From Desulfobacterales bacterium (GTDB lineage Bacteria > Desulfobacterota > Desulfobacteria > Desulfobacterales > Desulfobacteraceae): DNA of 47,017 nucleotides. The DNA lies in NCBI GenBank assembly GCA_022361535.1, contig JAKSAU010000818.1, positions 1-47,017 on the forward strand, given 5' to 3'. This document shows positions 35,907-44,759 of this stretch, one piece after another. The notes beneath the pieces were generated by a model that had not been told where the DNA came from, searched no databases, and was given only the letters and a program-made list of their open reading frames with translations. The translations under genes and the position numbers were made by a program. The stretch's first letter is position 1. Each line of letters starts with the position of its first letter.

Positions 35907-35921
35907 GCAGAAACCATGCCA
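35907..35921 (-). promoter_or_regulatory. Candidate sigma-54 promoter before the tmc operon
   Basis: On the minus strand TGGCAT, five bases, CTGC: GG and GC are at the required -24 and -12 positions with correct spacing, two mismatches to the full consensus. A transcript would start near 35896, about 50 bases before the first receiver gene. Suggestive only. Confidence 0.4.
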
Positions 35922-36067
35922 TTTGCAAGAGATATCGAAAGACACAGATATACCGGTAATTTAAAGCGTTTTGACCACTTTAAATCACAGGAAAATCGTT
36001 CGTAATTTTAAGTTTTTTAATTTTTCTGATTGAAGAATTTAGAAAAGTTGCAAAATTCAAAGCCCGT

Positions 36068-36466
36068 TCAACCACGGGTTGTCACGCGATTTTGGTAATC
36101 GGACAATGCCAGGTAAAAACCGCCAACAGCAAGCTCTGCACAATGGTAATGGTCCTTGGGAAGGGTTTCAAGAAATTCATCCACCTGGTCCGGGGTAATT
36201 TCCCAGGCTTTTTCAATACCCTGTCCTCTAACCATTCGGACAACGGTATTACAACAGGCAGTGGTATTAAGGCAACCGTCCACCTCAAAGGAAACCACAG
36301 ATAAAACACCCTGTTCAACCATAATGAAAAATTCAACACTGTCCCCGCAGTCTCCGGTTCGGGCTCCGTATCCGTCCGGTTTCTCAACGCGCTCCCTGAA
36401 GCTTGTGTCATATGCCATTTCAAGAAACTGAAGGGAATGCTTGTTCCAAAAATCCTGGTCTTCCAT
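36068..36466 (-). CDS. IscU/NifU-like iron-sulfur scaffold protein
   Basis: Resembles the scaffold that builds 2Fe-2S and 4Fe-4S clusters. The three cluster cysteines and the conserved Asp are in place: C40 and D42 (TGDCGDS), C65 (GCLNTTACC) and C109 (HYHCAELA). Compared with IscU, the two serines after the second ligand are cysteines (C71, C72). The start was moved from 36541 to the ATG at 36466, which has GGAG eight bases before it; this gives 132 residues. No iscS or hscA is near. It lies between the kinase and the tmc operon, so maturation of its iron-sulfur subunit is a possible role. Confidence 0.82.
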   Translation of the reverse strand: MEDQDFWNKHSLQFLEMAYDTSFRERVEKPDGYGARTGDCGDSVEFFIMVEQGVLSVVSFEVDGCLNTTACCNTVVRMVRGQGIEKAWEITPDQVDEFLETLPKDHYHCAELAVGGFYLALSDYQNRVTTRG

Positions 36467-36616
36467 TTTTACGACTCCGGAATAAAATTGATACACAGTC
36501 AAAAACCGTTCTGTGATATCATATCTTTCGGACAGGGCCAAACCATAAACGGTTCACAGAGTTATAATTTAATAGATGGGACTAAAACCAAAACCCTGAG
36601 ACCCATGTTCTCAGTG

Positions 36617-38947
36617 TTACTCATTCTCAAGAGCCCGTTTAACTGTTATTGCTAAATTTTTAATCGTGTATGGCTTTTTAAGGTACTGTAACGCACCCAG
36701 ACGCTGTGCGGCCTTTACCCTGTCTGTTTCAGAAAACCCGCTTGAAATCATGGCTTTTTGATTTGGATTTATCTCTAAAATACGCCTATACGTATCAAGA
36801 CCGTCCATTCCCGGCTCCATGATCATATCCAAAATCAAAAGATCCACAGATTCACGGCAGACAAATTCCAGGGCAGCTTCACCATTGGGAACTTCTGACA
36901 CTGTGTAGCATAGACGCGTTAACATATGAGAAGCGATTTGGCGCTGCTCAGAAACGTCATCCACAATTAGAATTTTCTCTCCGTTCCCTTTTAAACCTTC
37001 CAAAGACGCCTCTTTATCTTGATCATCGCTCTTTTGTTCATGTGTCACCGGGAAATACAAAGAAAAGGTTGTGCCTTTGCCCATTGTGCTGTTTAAATCA
37101 ATATACCCTTTATGGTCTTTGACTGTTCCCCAGACCACAGCCATACCAAGCCCTGTACCGCTTCGTCCCATAATCTTTTTAGTGTAAAAAGGCTCAAATA
37201 TTTTCTCTCTGTCCTCAGGTAAAATGCCGGTACCTGTATCAGAAATAGTCATTACAGTATACTCACCTTCTTTAACAGTATCAGAACTGCCAATGGAAAA
37301 ATCAACAAACCGGTTTTCTGTGGTAACTTTTATGGTGCCGCCATCCGGCATGGATTCGGCAGCATTGGAAACCAGATTCATCACCGTCTTAGACAGGTGA
37401 ACAAAAGAGCCTTTGATAGGAAGCAGGGTTGAAGAAAGTGATTTTTCTACATGCACGTCAGGATGGAAGGACAATAGCTTTTCATACTCCGGACTTGCAA
37501 AGTATTCAGAAATAATATCATTTAAATCAACCACCTTAGTGACAGGCACGTTCCGCCTTGCAAGCGTTAAAAGATCCTGCACAATATGTGCGGCTTTCTG
37601 GCCGGATTTTCTTATTGCCTCTAAAGATTTTCTGGATGGATCGTCTTTGTCCATACCCATTAAAAGAAGATCCGGATACCCCACAATACCGCTGAGCACA
37701 TTATTCAAATCATGGGCAACCCCGCCTGCCAGGGTACCAATAGCTTCCATTCTCTGGGTTCTTGCAAGTTTTCTTTCCAAAGCCTGTTGACGCTTCTGGG
37801 CCTCTCTTTTTTCAGAAATGTCAACGGCATGGATAAGCAGCGTTTTTTCGCCCTTATACTGAATCAGTGTGGTTCTTATTTCAAACCATGCATCATCTTC
37901 GGCCCCCGTTTTAAACCGGCATTCAAAATTATCTGTTTCTATTTTGCCGCCTGTCAGGGCCGACAACCTTTCCTTGACCCAGTTTATGTCCTCCGGGTGT
38001 AGAATCTCCCATACAGGCTTGCCAAAAAAGCTTTCCGTATTTTCACCGATCACCTGCCTGATCCTTGTGTTTGCAAAAACGATTTTTTCATCCTGCACCA
38101 TAAGGATACCGGTCAAAGAAGACTCTGTAAGCACACGGTATCTGGCCTCTGACCGCCCAAGTTTTTCAAGGATTTTATCGATTTTTTTCTTATCTTTAGC
38201 CAGACTTTCTACCATTGAATTAAACGCTTTCGACATCTGGGCGATCTCATCATCACCACGGACCGGTATAGAAACCGGCATTCCTTCAGCCACATGGCTT
38301 GTTCCCCGGATGATGGTTTTGATAGGGCGGTTTATTTTTAAAATGAAGAGGATAAATATAATGGCCATGACAATAAAAAGTACGCCAAATGTACCGAGAA
38401 GTACGATCCGCTTGGAAAAGTTAACAGAAGCCATGTAATCGGATTCACGTATCAAGCTGACAATATGCCACTGCCAGAACGGGAAAAACTTGGCGGTCAT
38501 TCTGTACATTTCACCGTCAAATTCAACACTGATCACATGGTTGGATGCGCTTGACAGAACATCTGGTCCAAAGGAGCTGCCAGGCAATTTGGGAATACTT
38601 GTACCGATAACATTGAAACCTGAATCTGTTACCACCATATGAATTTTAGGAAAAATCCTGTTGATCTGCCGAATCTGCTCAATAGCCTCTTTTTTATAGG
38701 CAGTGTTCATCTCTGGATTTTCTTCCATCCGTAGATCAAGAATTCTGTTGAACAGTTCATCGCATGCAGACAATCCTAAATCTGATGCATGGGTCAAAAG
38801 CAGATCTGCATGTTCCTGAATCTGAGAAGCAATGGGAGGAAGGAGCAAACGTGTTAGCAGCAGTGAAAAAAAAAGACCCAGTACTGCCGCCGGAACAATA
38901 AACTTCGCCAGCAAATACTTTTTATAAAACGTCTTTACCATCACCAT
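36617..38947 (-). CDS. Hybrid histidine kinase with periplasmic sensor, HAMP, PAS and receiver
   Basis: Membrane sensor kinase of 776 residues. In order: membrane segment about 15-38, periplasmic sensor domain 40-180, second membrane segment about 183-205, HAMP 205-260, PAS 265-380 ending in the PAC signature, HisKA with His413 (GGVAHDLNNVLSG), HATPase (NLVSNAAESMPDGG, DTGTGILPEDREKIFEPF, GTGLGMAVV), and a C-terminal receiver with Asp708 (LLILDMIMEPGMDG). It starts 14 bases after the gene for a periplasmic binding protein, so the ligand signal probably comes from that protein. The start is ATG 38947; an ATG six bases later is also possible. Confidence 0.94.
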   Translation of the reverse strand: MVMVKTFYKKYLLAKFIVPAAVLGLFFSLLLTRLLLPPIASQIQEHADLLLTHASDLGLSACDELFNRILDLRMEENPEMNTAYKKEAIEQIRQINRIFPKIHMVVTDSGFNVIGTSIPKLPGSSFGPDVLSSASNHVISVEFDGEMYRMTAKFFPFWQWHIVSLIRESDYMASVNFSKRIVLLGTFGVLFIVMAIIFILFILKINRPIKTIIRGTSHVAEGMPVSIPVRGDDEIAQMSKAFNSMVESLAKDKKKIDKILEKLGRSEARYRVLTESSLTGILMVQDEKIVFANTRIRQVIGENTESFFGKPVWEILHPEDINWVKERLSALTGGKIETDNFECRFKTGAEDDAWFEIRTTLIQYKGEKTLLIHAVDISEKREAQKRQQALERKLARTQRMEAIGTLAGGVAHDLNNVLSGIVGYPDLLLMGMDKDDPSRKSLEAIRKSGQKAAHIVQDLLTLARRNVPVTKVVDLNDIISEYFASPEYEKLLSFHPDVHVEKSLSSTLLPIKGSFVHLSKTVMNLVSNAAESMPDGGTIKVTTENRFVDFSIGSSDTVKEGEYTVMTISDTGTGILPEDREKIFEPFYTKKIMGRSGTGLGMAVVWGTVKDHKGYIDLNSTMGKGTTFSLYFPVTHEQKSDDQDKEASLEGLKGNGEKILIVDDVSEQRQIASHMLTRLCYTVSEVPNGEAALEFVCRESVDLLILDMIMEPGMDGLDTYRRILEINPNQKAMISSGFSETDRVKAAQRLGALQYLKKPYTIKNLAITVKRALENE

Positions 38948-38961
38948 CAAGCCTCACTTTT

Positions 38962-40134
38962 TCAATTATGAAACCTGGGGGCTGCTGTCCGCATATTTAT
39001 AGGATATACGATTTGCTTTTTATTATCCTGCCATTGGATCAGGATAGGATTGTGGCCAACCTGCCTGCCGGTGTGGTCCACTTTGAAGCGCCCCATAATC
39101 GTTACCGTATCAAACGAACTGATATACTTTCTGATCTTTTTGTGATCAATGACACCGGTATGGCTGACGGCCTTTTCAAGAATCTGACATGCAGAATAAG
39201 CCGATGCGGCATGGTATGTGGGCATTGTTCCCGAGAAAGTTTTAAAGTCCTTTATAAACTGCTGTGTGCCTGGGAAAGGAATCCGTTCATCAGGTTCCCA
39301 TTGGGAGGGAGCAAAGATATTATCTCCAAAAGGTCCGACACGTGTGTTAAATTCAGGATGGATTGGTACAATCGAAAAAGCTAAGGCTCCCGGACGATAT
39401 CCCTTTTGCTTCATTATATCAATAAAAGCGTAGCAGTCCGGAGGATAGGCGCTGAAAATAAGGCCGTCCAAATCTTTTTGTGCAGCCTGCTCAAGAATAG
39501 ATTCAAAATCGTTTACAGCGACCGGATACCCGTTTTCATAAGCAAGATTCAAATGAAACCGCTTTGCCCATTTTTTTACACCTTTTGCAACGGCTCTGTG
39601 AAAATCAGAGGATTCATATACCAGTCCAAGGTTATAAAACCCGTTTCGTGCCATCAAATCCTGAAAACCAATATAATACCGTTCAGCCAGGGCATATACC
39701 CCAAAAATATATTCGTACCCCCTGCTCCAAATCACGTCACCTGCAGCAGCACAAGCCAACATGGTATATCCATGCTGCTCAGTTACCTCTGATGCTTTAA
39801 GCGTCAATGGTGTACCATATGGAGAAAGGACCATATCTACATTTTCTTGCTTAATAAGCTTCTCATACAGGGGACCTACAAGGTCTGGGTTGCTTTTATC
39901 ATTAAAAAATAAAACCTTAACCGGACGCCCTAAAAGTCCACCTCTTTCATTGATTTGTTTTTCCCAAAGCCGATAGCCGCTTTGAACCATCAGGGAGGGT
40001 TCTAAGTATTTTCCTTCAAGTGACACCGTGACACCAATACGGACAGGCACCCCACTTGCGCAGGTTATAGATACCTGTAAAATAATAAAACAGGCGGCCG
40101 TAATCAGGGTACGAAAATTGGATTTTAATGCCAT
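38962..40134 (-). CDS. Periplasmic binding protein, branched-chain amino-acid (Peripla_BP_6) type
   Basis: Type I periplasmic binding protein of 390 residues: signal peptide (cleavage near residue 26, after CASG), then PVRIGVTVSLEGKYLEPSLMVQSGYRLWEKQINERGGLLGRPVKV-like opening of the LivK family and further core blocks (VLSPYGTPLTLKASEV, GLIFSAYPPDCYAFI). No ABC transporter genes are adjacent. Instead it precedes a hybrid histidine kinase by 14 bases, the arrangement of periplasmic co-receptors such as TorT. The ligand is not readable from the sequence. Confidence 0.9.
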   Translation of the reverse strand: MALKSNFRTLITAACFIILQVSITCASGVPVRIGVTVSLEGKYLEPSLMVQSGYRLWEKQINERGGLLGRPVKVLFFNDKSNPDLVGPLYEKLIKQENVDMVLSPYGTPLTLKASEVTEQHGYTMLACAAAGDVIWSRGYEYIFGVYALAERYYIGFQDLMARNGFYNLGLVYESSDFHRAVAKGVKKWAKRFHLNLAYENGYPVAVNDFESILEQAAQKDLDGLIFSAYPPDCYAFIDIMKQKGYRPGALAFSIVPIHPEFNTRVGPFGDNIFAPSQWEPDERIPFPGTQQFIKDFKTFSGTMPTYHAASAYSACQILEKAVSHTGVIDHKKIRKYISSFDTVTIMGRFKVDHTGRQVGHNPILIQWQDNKKQIVYPINMRTAAPRFHN

Positions 40135-40301
40135 AGTCTCTCCTGTCGGCTTGAATTCAGACCATGTAATTATTTGGAATTAACGGCACTTTTAAATGTA
40201 TATTAAATTGACCTCTTAGACAATTTAAAAGATATAAAGGCCGAATCATTTGGTAACAAGAGATGCGCTATAAAGGTTACTGGCAATTAACTAAATTAGA
40301 C

Positions 40302-40356
40302 AAAAAAAGGTACATCACCCCTGACCATGCATGCCATATTTAGGGGCGATGTACCC
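40302..40356 (-). terminator. Intrinsic terminator of the solute-binding protein gene
   Basis: Arms at 40309-40322 and 40342-40355 form a 14-bp stem with one mismatch; in the minus-strand RNA it is followed by seven U. It lies 50-100 bases after the stop codon of the gene at 40405 and separates it from the binding-protein and kinase operon. Confidence 0.85.
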
Positions 40357-40404
40357 AGATTTAACATTATGTATTAATATTACGCTTAAAATTAACTTTA
40401 CAAA

Positions 40405-41130
40405 TTAGAGTTTTCCGGCTGCTTTTAGCCGGTCAACTGCTTCATCGTATTTTTTGATGATCTCTTTGGATTTAGGATGAACCCTGGAAAAAATCAAAAA
40501 CATTTCTTGGGTTTTCAAAGGTGCTGTTATTTCAAACATCTCATTTTTGCCCTGGCCTAACGCAGTCTGGGATTCAGCTTTTCCAACATCAACATTCTCT
40601 ATCATGAGATCTGCCCTGCCGGCGTTGAGCATTTTCCAAGCAAGCTCCCCGGTAGAAACGATATGCATTTTTATCCCCTTATCTTTAAGGGCTTTTTCAT
40701 ACCAATAGGATGCAATACCGACGACCTTAAGATTCTGAGTTTTGATATCGTCAATGCTGTTTACAGACAGGCCGTTGGGGAATTTATCCTTTTTATAAAA
40801 GCCAACCTCTTTTGAAAGAGAAAGCACATTTTTTGGATACAGCATTTCTTCTTGGCGTTCAGGGGTTTTGGACCAGGTAAATGTTGCTATATAATTCCCT
40901 TTTTTGGTCAGTTCATATACCCGTTTCCATGGCATGAACTCCAATTTGACTTCATATCCCATTTCTGTAAATACGGTTTTAATAATCTTGGAATGCAGAC
41001 CATAGTCATCTAAGGTCTCTCCTATAAACGGAGACCACTCTCCTGTGGCAAGGGTAATCGTTTCCCCAAATGCCGGTGAGGTCATTGTCATGCAGAATCC
41101 GGCCATCAGAACAATGAAGAGTTTTTTCAT
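40405..41130 (-). CDS. Solute-binding protein family 3, periplasmic
   Basis: Periplasmic SBP_bac_3 protein of the amino-acid-binding-like class: signal peptide ending SPAFG (about 22 residues), then ITLATGEWSPFIGETLDDYGLHSKIIKTVF, EFMPWKRVYELTKKG and the GRADLMIENVDVG segment typical of the second lobe. The start was moved from 41193 to the ATG at 41130, which has AAGGAG seven bases upstream; the protein is 241 residues. No transporter partner is adjacent and it ends at its own terminator, so it is a single-gene unit. The ligand is unknown; it could be a sensor co-protein as well as part of a transporter. Confidence 0.9.
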   Translation of the reverse strand: MKKLFIVLMAGFCMTMTSPAFGETITLATGEWSPFIGETLDDYGLHSKIIKTVFTEMGYEVKLEFMPWKRVYELTKKGNYIATFTWSKTPERQEEMLYPKNVLSLSKEVGFYKKDKFPNGLSVNSIDDIKTQNLKVVGIASYWYEKALKDKGIKMHIVSTGELAWKMLNAGRADLMIENVDVGKAESQTALGQGKNEMFEITAPLKTQEMFLIFSRVHPKSKEIIKKYDEAVDRLKAAGKL

Positions 41131-41190
41131 AAATACACTCCTTTTGATACGCTCGTTGGTTAATGTGGTTATTGGCTTTATATATTTACG

Positions 41191-41222
41191 CAAGCCTTAA
41201 GGATAATTCGTTCTAAGGCTTG
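41191..41222. promoter_or_regulatory. Perfect 9-bp inverted repeat, possible operator or leader hairpin
   Basis: CAAGCCTTA (41191-41199) and TAAGGCTTG (41214-41222) are exact reverse complements separated by 14 bases, about 60 bases upstream of the solute-binding protein start. No T-run follows in either direction, so it is not a terminator. Confidence 0.5.
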
Positions 41223-41495
41223 TTATTGCAACGCGAAAACCTACGGGATTCTCTGCATGGCAAGTGCTTCAGTTTTTAATATAAAATAAATTTATGTGGT
41301 ACGTTTGAGAGGTAATAATACACAGAATAAATCATCCATACTGCCATTGTCAACACTGACCGATATAGTCTTCCAGGCTGACATATTAAATTTCTGTTCT
41401 CAGGTTCGTTAAACCCGGAAAAAATATCGGGCACATTTTCGTTGAAAATATCTCAGCTGTATCCTGGATGACCAATCTGATATATGAATCGTCGA

Positions 41496-41511
41496 TGGCA
41501 CTGTTTTGGCA
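41496..41511 (+). promoter_or_regulatory. Candidate sigma-54 promoter of lhgO
   Basis: TGGCAC, five bases, TGGCA: the -24 element is perfect and the -12 GC is at the right spacing, with one mismatch beside it. A transcript starting near 41522 would have an 85-base leader before lhgO. Confidence 0.45.
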
Positions 41512-41607
41512 ATTTACTGCCTTTAAACCGGATTGAAATTATAAAAGGATCAGTTTATAATCCCGCTCCGTTAAACTTAAAACCATATGTATTTTAAGGA
41601 CAAGACT

Positions 41608-42810
41608 TTGGCAAAATTTGACATTACCCTTATCGGCGGCGGCATTGTGGGAACAGCAACAGCACTGGAACTAAAAACCAGATACCCTGATGCTTCCATC
41701 CTTTTATTAGAAAAAGAACCCAAGCTTGCCGCCCACCAAACCGGGCACAATTCCGGGGTAATTCACGCAGGCGTTTATTATCAGCCAGGCAGCCTCAAGG
41801 CGGATTTCTGCAAACGGGGAGCCCGGGCAACGATGGATTTTTGCCGTACCCACAACCTTCCTTTCAAGCAATGCGGAAAACTGCTCGTTGCCACAAGCCC
41901 CCTTGAAATCGAACGGATGAATGACTTAGAAGAACGCTGCCGCCAAAACGAAATCGACACCCTTCGTGTGACCAAAACCGAGCTTAGCAAAATGGAACCT
42001 GCCGTATTCGGGCTTGGCGCCTTAAAAGTTCCTGCTACAGGCATTACGGATTACACACGGATTACTGCAAAAATGGGGGATTTGTTCAAAGAAAAAGGCG
42101 GTGTCTTATACACCGGACATACTGTATCTCAAATAAAAGAAACCGGAAATCAAATCATCATATCAACAGGAAAAGATCAAATTCGTACCCGGTATCTTAT
42201 TGCCTGTGCCGGACTCAATGCAGACCGGATTGCAAGAATGATGGGCATTGCCATAGATTTTAGAATCATCCCTTTCAGGGGAGAATATTTCCAACTGCCT
42301 GACAAACTCGGCCAGATCGTGTCTCACCTGATCTATCCTATCCCTGACCCGGATCTACCGTTCCTTGGTGTCCATTTGACACCCATGATCGACGGCTGCA
42401 TTACTGTTGGGCCAAATGCCGTTCTTGGATGGAAACGTGAAGGCTATGGAAAAATCAACATCTCTGCCAAAGACACCTTTGAAACAATTACTTTCCCTGG
42501 CTTCTGGCACGTGATTGCTGAGCATCTGAAATCCGGCATAGAAGAGTGGATTGATTCTGCATACAAACCCGGCTACTTAAAGCGGATCCAAAAATACTGT
42601 CCAAGCCTTACGCTAAATGATCTTTCACCTTATCCTGCAGGTATCCGGGCCCAGGCCGTTCTAAAGGACGGCAGTCTTGCCCATGATTTTCTTTTTGCCG
42701 ATACGCCAAGATCTTTGCATGTGTGTAATGCCCCCTCACCTGCAGCCACATCTGCCATCCCCATAGCAGAGTATCTTTGTGACATGGCAAAAAGACAATT
42801 TAGTTTGTAA
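41608..42810 (+). CDS. lhgO: L-2-hydroxyglutarate oxidase
   Basis: FAD enzyme of the LhgO family that oxidises L-2-hydroxyglutarate to 2-oxoglutarate and passes electrons on, often to the membrane quinone pool. The dinucleotide-binding GGGIVG is near residue 11, followed by EKEPKLAAHQTGHNSGVIHAG, the family hallmark. RGEYFQL, GPNAVL and the C-terminal NAPSPAATSAIPIAEYL confirm the assignment. The start was moved from the ATG at 41587 to the TTG at 41608, which has AAGGA seven bases upstream; the ATG has none. No 2-hydroxyglutarate-forming gene is near. Confidence 0.93.
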   Translation: MAKFDITLIGGGIVGTATALELKTRYPDASILLLEKEPKLAAHQTGHNSGVIHAGVYYQPGSLKADFCKRGARATMDFCRTHNLPFKQCGKLLVATSPLEIERMNDLEERCRQNEIDTLRVTKTELSKMEPAVFGLGALKVPATGITDYTRITAKMGDLFKEKGGVLYTGHTVSQIKETGNQIIISTGKDQIRTRYLIACAGLNADRIARMMGIAIDFRIIPFRGEYFQLPDKLGQIVSHLIYPIPDPDLPFLGVHLTPMIDGCITVGPNAVLGWKREGYGKINISAKDTFETITFPGFWHVIAEHLKSGIEEWIDSAYKPGYLKRIQKYCPSLTLNDLSPYPAGIRAQAVLKDGSLAHDFLFADTPRSLHVCNAPSPAATSAIPIAEYLCDMAKRQFSL

Positions 42811-42866
42811 GCCTTGTATTAAAAAATCCGGATTGGGTTAAAAAAACATAATCACAGCGGCGTAAT

Positions 42867-42894
42867 TTGACGAATCAATATATGTGCATATAGT
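42867..42894 (+). promoter_or_regulatory. Sigma-70 type promoter of metY
   Basis: TTGACG (42867-42872), 16 bases, TATAGT (42889-42894); each box matches consensus at five of six positions. The metY start is about 60 bases downstream. I see no SAM riboswitch in this leader. Confidence 0.5.
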
Positions 42895-42955
42895 TGTTAA
42901 ATGTTAGCCAAGAACAACATTTAACAAACAAATCCAGATATAGAAAGGAATGCAC

Positions 42956-44230
42956 ATGGCACACGGATTCAACACTCTGGCTCTTCATGCCGGTATACAG
43001 ACCGATCATACCGGGGCGCGCTCAGTTCCCCTTCACCGGACAGCCGCATACCTCTTCAAAAACACAGAACATGCTGCCAATTTATTCGCTCTCAAGGAAC
43101 CTGGCAATATTTACACACGTATCCAGAACCCGACACAGGATGTTCTGGAACAGCGTGTGGCTGCACTTGATAAAGGGGCTGCTGCACTTGCACTATCCTC
43201 GGGAACTGCTGCCATTTTTTATACGATCATCAATGTCTGTGGTCACGGCGATGAAGTGGTCTCCACAGCCAACCTGTATGGCGGAACCTTTACCATGTTT
43301 CATAACATGCTCCCCGATTTAGGCATTACCGTTAAATTTGTGAACCCTGAAAAAGGTGAGGATATTGAATCCGCAATTACAGACCGCACCCGACTGTTAT
43401 TTACCGAAGTCATCGGCAACCCTTCTTTAGACGTGACAGACATCCCGCAGTTTTCAAAGATCGCCCAAAAACACCATATTCCTTTGGCTGTTGACGCCAC
43501 ATTCACAACACCATACCTTTTCCGCCCAATTGAACATGGAGCTGATATTGTCATTCACTCCCTTACCAAATGGATGGGCGGCCACGGTACTGCCATTGGC
43601 GGAATTGTTGTGGATGCCGGAAACTTTGACTGGAGTGATCCAAAGTTTAAGTTGTACAACCAGCCAGATCCGTCCTACCACGATCTAAGATATGCCCACG
43701 ACCTTGGAGATCTGACTTCCATTGCTTTTATTTTAAGAATGCGGGTCGGCCCGTTGCGAAATCTTGGGGCTTGTATCAGTCCGGACAATGCATGGATGAT
43801 ATTGCAGGGGCTTGAAACCCTGTCTTTGCGCATGGAAGCCCATTGCAAAAATGCTCTGAAAACAGCTGAGTTTTTATCTTCACATGAAAAGGTTTCCTGG
43901 GTGAGGTATCCGGGACTGCCAACCGATCCGTCTTATAATTTAGCCAATGAATTGTTCAATAACGGATTTGGCGGTATGGTGGTATTTGGAACTAATGGCG
44001 GAAGATCTGACGGAGAAAAGTTTATAAACAATCTTAAGCTGGTTTCTCACCTGGCTAATGTAGGGGATGCCAAAACCCTGGCCATTCATCCTGCATCAAC
44101 TACCCATTCCCAGCTCACAGATGAGGAACTTGTACAAGCAGGAGTTACGCCGGATATGATAAGGCTTTCTATTGGATTCGAAGACATTGATGATATCCTT
44201 GCAGATCTTGACCAGGCGCTAAATGCATAA
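42956..44230 (+). CDS. metY: O-acetylhomoserine sulfhydrylase (MetY)
   Basis: PLP enzyme of the Cys/Met metabolism family that makes homocysteine from O-acetylhomoserine and sulfide, a fitting route in a sulfide-producing organism. The opening GFNTLALHAGIQTDHTGARSVPLHRTAAYLF, the NPTQDVLEQRVAALDKGAAALALSSGTAAI segment, and the PLP lysine K205 in HSLTKWMGGHGT are as in MetY. The active site is complete and the length (424) is typical. The start was placed at the ATG at 42956, six bases after AAGGA; the ATG at 42950 is too close. A related cysteine synthase activity is possible. Confidence 0.95.
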   Translation: MAHGFNTLALHAGIQTDHTGARSVPLHRTAAYLFKNTEHAANLFALKEPGNIYTRIQNPTQDVLEQRVAALDKGAAALALSSGTAAIFYTIINVCGHGDEVVSTANLYGGTFTMFHNMLPDLGITVKFVNPEKGEDIESAITDRTRLLFTEVIGNPSLDVTDIPQFSKIAQKHHIPLAVDATFTTPYLFRPIEHGADIVIHSLTKWMGGHGTAIGGIVVDAGNFDWSDPKFKLYNQPDPSYHDLRYAHDLGDLTSIAFILRMRVGPLRNLGACISPDNAWMILQGLETLSLRMEAHCKNALKTAEFLSSHEKVSWVRYPGLPTDPSYNLANELFNNGFGGMVVFGTNGGRSDGEKFINNLKLVSHLANVGDAKTLAIHPASTTHSQLTDEELVQAGVTPDMIRLSIGFEDIDDILADLDQALNA

Positions 44231-44242
44231 AAACGCACTGAC

Positions 44243-44256
44243 TTGACCCGGATCAA
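44243..44256. promoter_or_regulatory. FNR/DNR-type palindromic operator
   Basis: TTGACCCGGATCAA is close to the FNR/DNR consensus TTGAT-N4-ATCAA, with one mismatch (C at position 5). It lies about 66 bases before the cupin ATG and just after metY, a normal position for a class II CRP/FNR-family site. The regulator could be FNR, DNR/NNR or a related redox or NO sensor. Confidence 0.55.
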
Positions 44257-44321
44257 GGTTTCCTAAAACAAAATCGAATAGGATATGGGAAAAATACAAC
44301 TTCCATCAAAAGGAGTATCCC

Positions 44322-44690
44322 ATGACAGATAAAAAGAATGAACTGATTAAAAATATACCTTTTTCCCAGGCCCAGACGTTAACAGATTTAGTGGATTTTG
44401 AAGAAGGCCGCGTGGTAAGCCGGACCCTTGCAGCTAAACCCCATGTCAATATCACTTTGTTTGCCTTTGATCAGGGAGAAGAAATCTCAGCACATACTTC
44501 TCCTGGGGATGCTATGGTCCAGATCCTTGACGGCACTGCCACCTTGACTGTAGGTGAAGAAAAAATAGATGCAAGTGCTGGTCAGGTGGTGGTAATGCCT
44601 GCGAACATCCCCCATGCCGTATATGCGTCAAGTCAATTTAAAATGCTGCTCACCGTGGTAAAACAACCCCTGGAAATTAAGGGATTGTAA
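44322..44690 (+). CDS. Small cupin-domain protein
   Basis: Single cupin beta-barrel of 122 residues. Cupin motif 1 appears as EISAHTSPGDAMVQILDGTATLTV and motif 2 as GQVVVMPANIPHAVYA; the metal-binding residues expected in these motifs are partly present (His in AHTSPGDA and in IPHAVYA). Small cupins of this kind often occur near nitrosative-stress genes, which fits the FNR/DNR-like site in front. AAGGAG before the ATG is good. Enzyme activity is unknown. Confidence 0.88.
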   Translation: MTDKKNELIKNIPFSQAQTLTDLVDFEEGRVVSRTLAAKPHVNITLFAFDQGEEISAHTSPGDAMVQILDGTATLTVGEEKIDASAGQVVVMPANIPHAVYASSQFKMLLTVVKQPLEIKGL

Positions 44691-44759
44691 TACAATCTTG
44701 GAAAAACAGCTGTAACCTGATATGTCTCAAAAAACCAAATTATAAAAAAGATATTTCAG

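Larger units (their letters stand above)
41131..41607. other. Divergent control region between the binding-protein gene and lhgO
   Basis: This 477-base gap has no gene that I can support. It holds the inverted repeat at 41191-41222 in front of the binding-protein gene and a candidate sigma-54 site at 41496-41511 in front of lhgO. The rest (about 41230-41490) shows no recognised element. Confidence 0.6.

Noticed and set aside
37869..38438. 189-codon plus-strand frame
   Set aside because: Antisense to the hybrid kinase, with no ribosome binding site or family signature.
42811..42955. SAM riboswitch in the metY leader
   Set aside because: The leader is too short and AT-rich to hold the SAM-I or SAM-II core, and no conserved motif is seen; a plain promoter explains it.
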